The notes beneath the pieces are model-generated. The model was not told where the DNA came from. It did no database searches and was given only the letters and a program-made list of their open reading frames with translations. Positions 33,069-43,100 of a stretch of 64,000 nucleotides of DNA are shown in pieces; the first letter of the stretch is position 1, and each line of letters starts with the position of its first letter. This DNA comes from Scalesia atractyloides. Taxonomy: Eukaryota; Streptophyta; Magnoliopsida; Asterales; Asteraceae. A program made the translations under genes and the position numbers. The stretch lies in NCBI GenBank assembly GCA_947069175.1, contig CAMTDV010000027.1, forward strand, positions 44,467,369 through 44,531,368, written 5' to 3'.

Positions 33069-35125
33069 GCGTTACATTCTGATGAACGATGCATCACATG
33101 CTTATTTTTATGAGCTTCTTCGAGAATCCTTTCTCGCAGGTTTTCTTAAATAAGTAACTAAATTCCCTTTGGATTGTGATCACTTCTCCTATTGGCTTAC
33201 GAATCTTAATAGAATTCTAATTACTTAAGAATTGAGTATGGTTGGATGCCAATTATTCCATTTCTAACACTACATCGAATTCAACAAGGTTCATAGTTTG
33301 TATCCTAGAAATTTTATCTTTTCTTCCCGAAGTACTCCACGAATATTGGTGGGTTCCAGACTTGCCTATGTTTGGTTAAAGATTGAATAATTGCTTGACA
33401 TAAGTTACTATTTATAAAACATTGGTTCACACCAGAGTTGAATAATACTTTAGTGTCAACATCATGTACAATAAATGTACCAACAATTACTTCAGGAATT
33501 ATTGTTGCCTCTTATGCTGTGAGAACAATGTCCTCGCATTCCTCTTGAGATCTTTGGTTGCTTTCCTCCTATTTTAGGTGTTTGTATCAGTTTCAGACCA
33601 ACTTGACGAATATGATTTGCTTCCCTAATGAAAACATATAGGACTCCCGTTCTTCTTCCTTGTGTCCAGGTATCAATTCATTGGTCAACGTATTTACTAA
33701 CTCGGCCATATTGCTAATGGTTTGTACTTTGACCGTTGTTATTAGATCACGGATCTCACTGACTAGTTCCAAATAAAATGAGAAATTAGTACATATTTTG
33801 GCGAAGCCAGAATTAGTACCATTTTTTTGCATATCCAAAGAATTTTGTCGTATACTCACGACAATTTCCACCAATCATTTGGTGATTTTCTATCCATTTG
33901 TTCCTTTTATGAAGCAGGCAGAATTTCCTTTCTTTAAGTTCTTTTCATTCTTTCCATTCCATGGCATATGTCATGATCTTGTGCTTGGAAGATCAGGTCT
34001 CACCATCTTAATGCCTTATTTTTGAAGCATACATTACTTCATCCTTCCTCAGCGTATCTACTAACGGTTAGAACAAGTTTAGTTCTTTGCAGCCCATGTA
34101 TTGCTAGAACAGCTTCTTTATTACAGGTTCTTAGTAGAATTACAAGTGAAGAAAGTCTTTGTAAGTGCATCTAGTCATGGTTACTCTCATCTTCTCAAGA
34201 GTTCTTAATGAAAGTAGAATTACTCTCATCAGCGTAGTTTTAGTTATACGTTTTGTGCCTTTAATCCTAGCTCAATTTATAGTTACATGTTTCCTACTAG
34301 CATCGAAAATCTAAGGTAAAGCATTGGAAATTCTTATACTTTCGATGGCGTCCCAAGGATTCCTATCGTTCATCTTATTGCACGAGTTATGAGACGAATG
34401 ATCTTATGGAATAGCAATTGATGTCGGAATTATAGATGTATACAAGAGGGTTATGTTAAAGAAATCTAAAATTATCATTGACACACATGTTCATGCTTCA
34501 TCCTAAATTGTCAATAATTATGGTCTTTGGATTTCCTTATAGATATACATATCAATACAATCGTATGTTTCATATACTGAATTATACTTACCATTTATAA
34601 GGTTAATATATTTAACAGGTTCATATTTCTAAAAACAGGTCAGACATCAGGTCATGGTATCGTTTTGGGAATTCTGTAACTTTTTAACATAACATATACC
34701 CCATCTTACCCGGTCTTGCTGGAGATGTAATTATCATTGTATTTCCCATAAATGAAATTTCTGAAATCATGATTTTAAAAAGGTGCATCTTTAATTAAAG
34801 CTTTTATTATGGAACAAGGAAATTAGTATTCACATGCCAGATCATATTCCAGAACCAAGTAGTAGCGATAAACAAGAAATAACAGTGATCAGGTGTTATC
34901 GCTTATTTATCGTACTTGCAATGTTATAGTCATCATCCTCACGACATACCAACACTCATCACGCTATACCTATGCAAGTAATTAGCTTATCTCGAAACTT
35001 ATATTAAGGCATCTTTCTTAAGTTCAAGTCTAAATACTATCATGGGTGCTACCAGATAATATTAATTTCCTAACTCTTTAGTTTAAGCTTAGGTATTATC
35101 ACAACACCTATTTGCTTAAACCAAT
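33069..35125 (-). pseudogene. Gypsy gag/protease remnant, minus strand
   Basis: In reverse complement, around 33410-33490, the sequence gives a protease-like stretch (GTFIVHDVDTKVLFNSGVN) close to the Gypsy protease core where the active site is normally DSGA or DTGA. Here it is NSG, so the catalytic Asp is lost. A further open frame at 33593-33874 would lie in gag. The rest up to the primer site has no clear domain. The region is heavily decayed and its 3' part is missing, cut at 33068 by the Copia LTR. Confidence 0.5.
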
Positions 35126-35140
35126 GGCTCTGATACCACT
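35126..35140 (-). other. Primer-binding site of the minus-strand Gypsy element
   Basis: In reverse complement it reads AGTGGTATCAGAGCC, the initiator tRNA-Met site. It gives the element's orientation and places its LTR to the right. Confidence 0.85.
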
Positions 35141-35142
35141 TC

Positions 35143-37200
35143 TATCACAACCCCTGACCACACCCTGGACTGGAGTCGTGAATAGTCAGGTGGTACCGGT
35201 GGTTATTTTGAAAACATTGCAGCGGAAAAATTCATCAGGACCGTGAGTTAGGAAAAATACCAGAGTTTAGAAACACCAGATTTCATTTATTAAACAGATG
35301 CATGTTTTACAAAGGTAGCTTTAATAGGGGATAAACCCAAATTCATAAAATAGTGTTTCTTAATTTAATTGATAAAATAAGCCACTTCTTTAAGCCTTAT
35401 GGTGCCGTATCACAACTCTTATTCAGATCTACTATAATCACCTGAAACATGTTTAAAACATTTTATCAGCAGGAAATACTGGTGAGATAATTTATTTTGT
35501 ATAAAAAGACATTGTTATAATTTACAGCATTAAGGGTTTTTACATTTGTTTCTATCTTTTAATTACTCAAATCAGTATTTGTCACTCGGTGGCAGTTCCT
35601 GTGACTATGGTCATATCACTATTGGCCTTCAATTGTCCAATATCGAAGCTTATCAATTAGTGTATACAAAACCGCCCATACCGATAGTAATTCAAGAATA
35701 CAAAAACTTAATCACTTTAAATACAAATGGAAAAAAATTAGGTTTTGAAAGCTGTTAAAGATAGAATGACTCACAATGTTGTGAGAAAAAAAAAAGAATG
35801 ACTCACCTTGTAGGTCTATAGTTCTTTATTTAACAGGCTTCCTAATTCTAAGCCTTCTAAGAGTTAAGCATCTACTTATAATTTTGAATCTTCTAGTAAT
35901 TAAGCATCTATGTTGATAGCAACTTATAGTTTTGAGCTTTGTGATAGTCAAACATTTAGTTTAACAGAGTAGAATACGTATTAGTGTAAAACCAAATCGA
36001 ACCTAACGATGGTCACGAGATCAGAACCATAACGTAGATGACAAAGTATAGCCTTATTCAAACAGCACTTAAACATCCGTTAGTTGGTTCCCCGATCGAT
36101 CGAACAGAATATCGTATCGATGATTATTGGTTAAAACGCCAACGTATAGAAAGAAGAAGAGAATGAATGAGCAAGGAAAAATGACTCCTAAGCTTCCTGT
36201 TTATAGGTAAGGAATATGTTTTTCTTTTCTAGGAAGTTTCATATATAGCTTCCTTAGATAAGCCTTTCCTAGATAAACCTTCCTTAGATAAATCTCTCCT
36301 GGATAAACATTCCCTGGATAAACATTCCCTGGATAAACCTTCCCTAAATAAACCTTCCCTAGTTGTTATCTACCTATATATACCGTCCTTATATATGTCT
36401 TCTTTATATATACCTTACTTATATGTTATTTACCCCATATATACCTAGTTAGATGTTTATTTACTTTATATATTTATTTAGATATTAAGTCATTAAACTT
36501 ACTTAACCGTTTTGTTGTTAAACTTAGCTGTTTAACTAATTAATTTACTTTAACTTTTTAATTAAGAAGCTTACTTAGCTGATTAATTAATTAACTTACT
36601 TAGCTGATTAACTAATTAGCTTACTTAGCTATAAGTTTACTTAACCACTAAGCTTTCTTAATCATTAGGTTTTCTTAACCGATCAAATTTCTGGTTTAGC
36701 AGCCCCCTAGTTATAAGTTCTAATTTCTATATGAACACTCCATACAACTCGTATTAGTGTATTAAACCAATTCAAACTCTAACGATAATCACGAGATCAA
36801 AATCACAACGTACAAAGTATCACCTTATTCAGGCGGAACTTCAGCTTTTCATTGCTAGGGTTTCTGATCAATTGGACAGGGTATCGTTTCAGCGATCAGG
36901 ATTTCGTACACTTTCTACGGAGAAGAGTTTCGAGGATTTAGAGTTCTCGGGTATTAGGACAATACTTCGAGAGAGAAAGAAAAGAAAAGTGAGCAGATTG
37001 AATATCCAAACTTCCTTATGTTTATACATGTATTTCGATCTCGTCGCGTCATGCGACCAATCTTCATCATCATCGTCGCGCTACGCGCGACGGGGTAGAT
37101 TATGGCATAGGTGGCATGAGTCACCATGTAGGCCTGCCATGTGGCAACACTTGTCTCCTATCAAACAGGAGGCGCCGCTGTAACATGTGTCGTAAAACAG
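35143..37200 (-). repeat. Gypsy LTR region with duplicated promoter block
   Basis: Begins TATCACAACCCCTGACC at the primer site, a decayed form of the TGTCACAACCCC start common in plant Gypsy LTRs. Two diverged copies of a ~110-bp block (35968-36080 and 36740-36850, both with CGTATTAGTGTA and TCACGAGATCA) are each followed about 120-170 bp later by a minus-strand TATA-like signal (TTTATAGG near 36200 and TTTATACATG near 37021). Between them lie 15-bp repeats of CCTTCCCTGGATAAA type (36240-36365) and repeats of TTAACTTACTTAGCTG type (36490-36660). The right end is uncertain. Confidence 0.55.
36240..36365. repeat. 15-bp tandem repeat (CCTTCCCTGGATAAA type)
   Basis: About eight imperfect copies such as TCCTTAGATAAACCTTCC, TCCCTGGATAAACATTCC and TCCCTAAATAAACCTTCC in succession. 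Located inside the Gypsy LTR region. No coding potential. Confidence 0.85.
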
Positions 37201-37381
37201 GTTCTAAAACCCGCTCTGTTTTGTAATCAAGTATATATCATGAGTCTTCTGTTTCGAATTCATGTTAGTTGTTGATAGTATTTTGTAATATTAATAAATA
37301 TAAATAGTAGTGATATTAATAAAGTAATAATAATTAATACAAAATAAAATAAAAAGTTTATTAACTTAAAACATAAAAAGG

Positions 37382-37452
37382 GTGGACCGCCAGGATCGAA
37401 CCCGGGTCTCCACCCTAACTGCACACATTACACACCACTACACCACACACAC
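37382..37452 (-). repeat. tRNA-like sequence (SINE head or tRNA pseudogene)
   Basis: In reverse complement it has a box-A-like GTGTAGTGGTGTGTA and, about 30 bp later, a near-perfect box B GGGTTCGATCC. The acceptor ends do not pair well, so a working tRNA is unlikely. It may be a tRNA-derived SINE head. Confidence 0.5.
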
Positions 37453-38024
37453 ATATCTGATACAATCTCAAACCAAATAAGTATTATATCAAACCAACAC
37501 TCGAAATCAAATTTCAAAACACCCGCAATGTAACAGTCGAAGCTTGATTTAAGCAATCATCAAAAATCCGTTTCTCCTTTGTAATAAACGTGTGTAATCG
37601 TTTTTAATCATGAGATTCAACTCAATCCTTGAGTTAATTCACCGAAAATAGTTACGCAATCATCGGCCATTAACTCTTGACTGAAACCGAAACATTAAAT
37701 CATAATACTGCCTCTCTCTATAAATGGAGGTTCAGAAACTCATCTAGATCACGCACATACTCACACATACTCTCTGTAACCTCTGTTTTCGAATTACATT
37801 TTGTCAGAAGATAGTAGCTTGTCGCTGGACACCGGAGAAATCAAGGCCACCCCTGTGCGGTATAAACACCCTTGAATCCTTTATCATTTTCTTATTAGTT
37901 ATTTTCAGTAATCATTATTACTAATAATCCAATAAGTTTCATCGGGTTAACAAACAGTATATATGAAATAAAGAAGATGAAGTAGAATTAGTGTATAAAT
38001 AAATATAAAATTGGTATCTAAACC

Positions 38025-38091
38025 AGGTTAGACACACAGTCCAGTGGTTGACTGTGTACAACATGAAGTAGGAGGTCGCGGGTTCGAGTCC
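38025..38091 (+). repeat. tRNA-like sequence, tandem copy 1
   Basis: GGTTAGACACACAGTCCAGT begins the copy, a box-A-like segment follows, and it ends with a perfect box B GGTTCGAGTCC. Copies 2 and 3 start 168 and 338 bp downstream. A convincing cloverleaf cannot be drawn. Confidence 0.55.
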
Positions 38092-38160
38092 ATATACATT
38101 TCCGGTTCATCAAAATATACAAAGCCTTTCTATAACATATATATAAAACAATTCAGTTAG

Positions 38161-38188
38161 TATATAAGATTAATTAAAATCTTATATA
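38161..38188. other. 10-bp hairpin between tRNA-like copies
   Basis: TATATAAGAT at 38161-38170 is the exact reverse complement of ATCTTATATA at 38179-38188, with an 8-nt AT loop. It lies directly upstream of tRNA-like copy 2. Confidence 0.7.
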
Positions 38189-38192
38189 CTTC

Positions 38193-38260
38193 GGGTTAGA
38201 CACACAGCCCAATTGGTTGAGTTGTGTGCAACACAAAGCCAAGGTCACAGGTTCGAGTCC
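38193..38260 (+). repeat. tRNA-like sequence, tandem copy 2
   Basis: GGGTTAGACACACAGCCCAA begins the copy, then TTGGTTGAG and a perfect box B GGTTCGAGTCC at 38250-38260. It shares its start with copy 1. No mature tRNA fold is convincing. Confidence 0.55.
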
Positions 38261-38362
38261 GGTTCCACACTGTCCCTCGTAAATTACCAAATATTTTTAA
38301 TAAAAATTGAATATGGTTAACCGTAGTAAGTGTATATATATAATTAAAACCGGATATATTTC

Positions 38363-38429
38363 GGGTCAGACATGTAGCTCAGTTGGTAGAGCTGCGTGCA
38401 CGTAAACGAGAGGTCTCGAGTTCGATCCT
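38363..38429 (+). repeat. tRNA-like sequence, tandem copy 3, with canonical box A
   Basis: GGGTCAGACATG, then the canonical D-arm/box A TAGCTCAGTTGGTAGAGC, then GAGTTCGATCC as box B. This is the most tRNA-like of the group, but anticodon and acceptor stems do not pair properly, so it is treated as tRNA-derived. Confidence 0.55.
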
Positions 38430-38459
38430 CACACGCTGCCAAATCCACCTGGTTCGATT

Positions 38460-39399
38460 AGAAAAAGAAGCATATTTTTTTATTCAACTTTTTTGTTTAT
38501 TTTCTCTTAAAACCATAAAATATATAATCAAATAATTCCTCTTTTTAAGCATAAAAATAGTAATAAATACAATAAAATTATCTAGAGTCTAATAAAATTT
38601 ATTAAGTAAAAATACTAATTTTAACTAAAAGAAATATATATTTACCGAATTATTACGTGAATATTTAGGATAGCCTTTCTCGTCGGTTGGTATCTCTAAC
38701 GCCAAATCGTGTGCACGCTTCATCAAATAAAAAACGCACCCACTGTGAGTGAATTCTTACAACTCCCCTTTTTATTCACGTTTTTGGGGTGTATCATGGT
38801 CGCTTTTGTTTACCTCACTATTTCAAATCTTATGCTATTACCATTATGTGATCTAACGTGCTATGTAATATTGTTGTTTATTGTTAGTTGTGTTTATATT
38901 TCTCATTACAGTCAAGCTCTCACATTAGGCCCACTTGTTCCCCGTTACATACGGGTGGAGCGTCGTGTTGCCTAATATACTAAATCGGCTCCGTTTGATT
39001 GAGCCTTGATCTCATAGCACATCACTTATCGTGCTCACATGTACATTGCTAGTTGATTGTGTGGTTTGTGATTCCGATTACATATACGTTTCTCATATTT
39101 GGGTATTGTACATTTTATTTAATAAACATATCATTTTTTCTTAATGATTAAACAGGATTCACTCGCCAACTTATGTTGACCCAAAACTCTATTTTTACAC
39201 ATGATACAGTTGAACAGGTTGAAGCAAGGATCACATAGGACATGGGCCTTAGAAGAAAATAAAATGTTACTTGAAAGTTTTATTTAGAACATTTTGTATT
39301 TGTATGGATTATGTGTTGATTGGAATATTTCGTTTTAATTTGAATTAATAAATATGAAACTTTTATAATAGTAAATGTCATGAGCTTTGATGAAAACCC
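38460..39399. other. AT-rich stretch without recognised gene
   Basis: No supported coding region, although an 88-codon frame at 38709-38975 is open (hydrophobic, no family recognised, TE-like setting). No LTR termini identified. Confidence 0.4.
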
Positions 39400-39593
39400 A
39401 ATTGTGCCCCGACTACCATATCCGCTGCGGGTCAGGGTGTGACGGCCGCGTCAGGCGACCACTCTTTACAAACCTCGTCGCTACGCGCGACGACAATTAA
39501 AACTTGATTTCATCGTTTTTCGTGCAAGTTCTCGTCGTACGCGTTCGGGTTTCGGTTATGAATTGTTATTAGGCTTTTTTGAGGGTTGTTACA
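39400..39593. repeat. Gypsy LTR-end remnant with CGTCG palindrome
   Basis: The stretch around GGGTCAGGGTGTGACGG and the end GAGGGTTGTTACA look like an LTR remnant. The palindrome CGTCGCTACGCGCGACG lies at 39476-39492. The flanks change abruptly at 39593 to Copia env-like coding sequence. Confidence 0.4.
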
Positions 39594-40240
39594 GCCGTTG
39601 AATGAACCAGCTAAAGAAGATATTCAGAAGAAAGATGATACTGCCAATGAAACTGTTAGGGTTGAAGATGAAGGAATGAAGACTCGTACACCTGAGGTTG
39701 AAGAGATATTTGATATAATAAACCAAAGAACATATACATATCAAGACACCCACATCATTGCCATTACTATCAACACCAAAACCAGCTGCAAGGCCAGATC
39801 AAGAAAAGGGCCATCATAGTCTCAATAATTTCTAACTCCACATTTGGATGATTTGCTAGGTATGGGATATGATTACTTTAATGAGCCAAACAACGAGAAA
39901 ATCATAGAATTAAGCAAGTAGGTGGATTTACTAAACGTGAAAGTTGAAAGTTTAGCTGCTGAAAATGATCGACTTAGAAGGCAGAACGAGGCTCAACAAC
40001 AAAAGATAGAAGAAAATATTGAACGTAGAGGTGTACATGCTAGTATGTTGTTAAAGTTTCAAGATTACTTCAATGTTTTGGAAAACAAAATGGGATTTAA
40101 GTTTGACGATGAAGTGAAGATTATGAAAGATAGTTAAGATCAAAATGAAGTAGAATTGGGGAAAGATGTTGCTGAAGCTTCACAGTCTAACAAGGCAAAC
40201 AACCAATTGGTGCTGAAGAATCTCAAGTTGAACCTGTTAC
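39594..40240 (+). pseudogene. Copia env-like ORF fragment (coiled coil)
   Basis: Broken frames encode acidic linker sequence (PAKEDIQKKDDTANE), then a clear heptad-like coiled coil at about 39925-40080 (VKVESLAAENDRLRRQNE, QQQKIEEN) and an acidic tail. Composition matches the third-ORF regions at 25373-25591 and 63284-63560. Stops at 39817, 39919 and 40135. Probably a fragment of a SIRE-like element. No pol is nearby. Confidence 0.5.
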
Positions 40241-40249
40241 TATATCTGA

Positions 40250-40425
40250 ATCATTTAATCTATTTAATTTGGTACCAAATATATCGGTTCGGTACCACTA
40301 CCGATATGGTACTGGTATTTACTAGTGTTTTACCTATAAATACCAATAGCGTACCGATACCGAAAAAACAAAGAAAATAGATACTGATGCCGATACCAAA
40401 TGCTCATCCCTACTTCTCACTAGAC
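40250..40425. mobile_element. Possible MITE end with GGTACC/CGATACC palindromes
   Basis: Repeated GGTACCA, GGTACCAC, ACCGATACC and a final AAATGCTCATCCCTAC. Repeated GGTATCGGTACC-like ends finishing in GATGAGCA are seen in some plant non-autonomous hAT elements. No matching left terminus or target duplication could be confirmed. Confidence 0.35.
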
Positions 40426-41680
40426 CTACGTCACAGATGATTACTCCAAAATAATAGTTCAACATTCAAATTTGAAGTACTACATATAATTATTAGATAT
40501 TTCCACATATAAATGAATGATATCCATTTCTTTTACTATATTAGCTTTTAATAAAATTTCCCAATATTTCCTTTTCATTAACTTTAGATGACATGATGTT
40601 TTTTTTTATAATCAATTTCCTTTTCGTTGACTTTAGATGACATCAAGTGTGATGATGTTTTTTTATTATCAAATTTACATACAAACATTCATACAACTCG
40701 AGTTGCCCCAAAAGTTGATTTCATGTAACCTAATTTGTTTAAAATAAAAAAGAATCTTTGCTATACAAAGTATAAACTATTGGTCAAACAACTTATTACG
40801 TAGGGATCTTGGTTAAAAACTCCCTCAACAATGATTTCCCAAGAAAATGTGATCATATTAAGTGATCTCAATATAATATTCTTTGGTGATCATGTTTAGT
40901 GATGCAGAGTGCAGATAAACAAGAATAATAATTCTCAAGAAAAGAAAATTAATTTATGAATGAATAAAAGGTTACATGAGATACGGAAGTTCTAAACTAG
41001 GCACGTTTGCTAAATTTTTGAATTTACAAATGAAAAAAGGAAATACTTAAATTAACGATGTAATTAAACGTGTGAATTGCCTCAACCGAAGATTCAAGTG
41101 TTTTATGCTAAAAAATAAAGTTCTAAAATTTGAAATTGGGGAAAATTCTTGATTGGTGAAATCAAAGTCCTAAATCAATGAAATTGTGTCTGATAGCTGG
41201 CCACGATGGTTTGTCACAACATGCGTCTCATCAAGACCCTTCCGTACACTTGTCCGCCGTAGCCCAAGTAATGTTCGTTCAAGTTTGGGTCCTTTTTGTA
41301 TTGTTTCGTTAACAAGCTGCAGTTCTCATCATTCACAAAGATATCTAATACATAACTATAGTAGGGTTTTTTTATTCCAATCATTTGCCCCACCCTGATC
41401 AACAAACTTCACTTTATCACCGTTCTTTTATATTCAATCTATCATCGTTTGTTTTTTATCCGTCAATTTATATCTAAGGATTATGTTTAGACATTATAGA
41501 AAATATAAATATAATGCTCAAAATTGTTAGACGAAAATTTGAAAATTCAAATGTTGAAAAGGCGAGCCTCTTAATGAATTAAGGGTGTCAAGGAGATGGT
41601 GGTAAGACTTGTGATCCACATTAATTAAAAGGTGGTGTAAAAATTGAGAGGTGATCTTGTGAGGTGCTTATTAATCCATC
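40426..41680. other. Intergenic, no supported gene
   Basis: AT-rich. A minus-strand frame at 41214-41405 (63 codons, containing NENCSLLTKQYKKD-like composition) is open, but I recognise no family and see no supporting splice sites, so it is not called as a gene. Confidence 0.4.
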
Positions 41681-41688
41681 CATACAGG

Positions 41689-41707
41689 CTCTCTCTCTCA
41701 CACACAC

Positions 41708-41783
<76 letters not shown>
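41689..41783. repeat. CT/CA and long AAT microsatellite
   Basis: CT and CA dinucleotides (41689-41707) run into about 25 uninterrupted copies of ATA/TAA (41708-41783). Likely polymorphic. Confidence 0.97.
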
Positions 41784-41785
41784 GA

Positions 41786-41943
41786 TTTGAAGGGTTGATA
41801 TACAGATGATTAATATAAGTAGATTAATATAAGTAATGTCAAATGACAAAAAAAATCTATGAGTAAAAATGAATATAGTATTTATCAAAATACATAATAA
41901 ATTTTGAAGGGTTGATATACAGATGATTAATATAAGTAGATTA
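41786..41943. repeat. 41-bp direct repeat flanking 76 bp
   Basis: Two identical 41-bp copies, 41786-41826 and 41903-41943, begin TTTGAAGGGTTGATATACAG and end AGTAGATTA. The first abuts the AAT microsatellite. No element ends are evident, so this may be a local duplication. Confidence 0.9.
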
Positions 41944-41947
41944 AACC

Positions 41948-42000
41948 GGAACCGGTTCCGACTAACACAACACGTAGTGATCGGAACTGGAACCGGTTCC
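41948..42000. repeat. Paired 12-bp perfect palindromes GGAACCGGTTCC
   Basis: GGAACCGGTTCC occurs at 41948-41959 and 41989-42000, each followed by GAC. A perfect palindrome twice within 53 bp suggests a dispersed-repeat end or a dimeric protein site. Unassigned. Confidence 0.85.
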
Positions 42001-42261
42001 GACTCGCTGATGAACGAGTTAACAAAACCGGGTCAACCGCCGGCTAGACAGGCGTCGATCGACGGTTTACCGAGCAGTGAATTTTTCCTCCTAAATTGGT
42101 GTATAGGCATTATTGCTTAATGGATATGGATATGATTGGGTGGTTCCGCTAGTGGCACAATGATACTTAATGGTTCGTCAGTGATCTAAATTTGCCGTTA
42201 AAAAAAATTTAGTGATATTCTAAAAAAGAAACTACATCTTATCTATTTCCAATGCATATAT

Positions 42262-42640
42262 ATAAACTAGTAAATTGCTCTACGCGTTGTCGTGGCATTC
42301 CGGAAAAAATTACCTTAAAATGAAACCAATTGAAAACATACATAAAAATAAACACGAATACATATTATATTTGACTCGACTCATTTTCAGAAAAAAAAAT
42401 ACATCAAAACGTAGAAAATACATCATATGTAAGTGTTTGGATCTGAGAAATTTTGCTTTTACGTTTTCCAAAAATGTTTGAGTAACTCCTTTAGCTTTCA
42501 ATCTCTTGAAATTTGTAGTTGTAATTGTGTGATTTTGTGTCTATAAAATCATACAAAAAATGTGTCATGATCATATGCAAGTGTTTGGATCCGAGAAATT
42601 TTATTTTTACAATTTCTAAAAATGTTTGAGCCAACCATGT
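42262..42640. repeat. Dispersed AT-rich repeat with internal duplication
   Basis: 42262-42425 resembles 48500-48690 (both carry a GCG-TTG motif, an ATTGAAAACNTACATAAAA stretch and a CATATTATATTTNA stretch), so a dispersed family is present. Within it, GCAAGTGTTTGGATC..GAG, AAATTTT and AAAAATGTTTGAG occur twice (42430-42482 and 42577-42630). Family not identified. Confidence 0.6.
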
Positions 42641-43100
42641 ATATACATGAGGTATACAATTCATTCTATAACCAGTTATAAATAAAAATTCATATAAATA
42701 TAACAACCGGGGTTAGACCGATACATAACCATCTTATATATAGTATACTTTTACTGCATATAAAGAAGAAAGATAGAATTTAATTTTTATTTTTAATCAA
42801 ATCTCACTCTATTTATGAAGATATACATTGAAAGTCAAAGCCACCCTAGCAGACCAACTAGGGCACGTTCCATAGAGATAAACCATGCCTCATCCTTTGA
42901 TCCTGAATCCCTGATGCATATTGCAGATGTTATATACCTCTTTGTCCATATGTTCATGGTGTAACCCCACTCCCCTTTCTCCATGATTTACTAATTGATT
43001 AGTGAATTCTGGTCCCATTTCCTGCATATTTCATTAAGTTTTGTCTTTTAGGTCTCAATATCTTTAGTCAAAGTCTTTCTTGATTTGTATATATATACCC
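42640..43100 (+). promoter_or_regulatory. Upstream region of the FAMA-like gene
   Basis: Noncoding, AT-rich. A TATATATA stretch at 43090-43097 ends just before the ATG and is too close to be the TATA box unless transcription starts inside the coding region. Better candidates may lie near 42715-42745 (CTTATATATAG). No specific binding site could be assigned. Confidence 0.35.

Noticed and set aside
38363..38437. A functional tRNA gene with box A TAGCTCAGTTGG
   Set aside because: Anticodon and acceptor stems do not pair and two neighbours share the same layout, so a tRNA-derived repeat is more likely.
41214..41405. Possible exon on the minus strand (63 codons)
   Set aside because: No recognised domain, no clear splice sites on both sides and no neighbouring exons.
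41625..41888. Minus-strand frame with a long poly-Leu run, like a membrane protein
   Set aside because: It is the translation of the AAT microsatellite (TTA codons on the minus strand).
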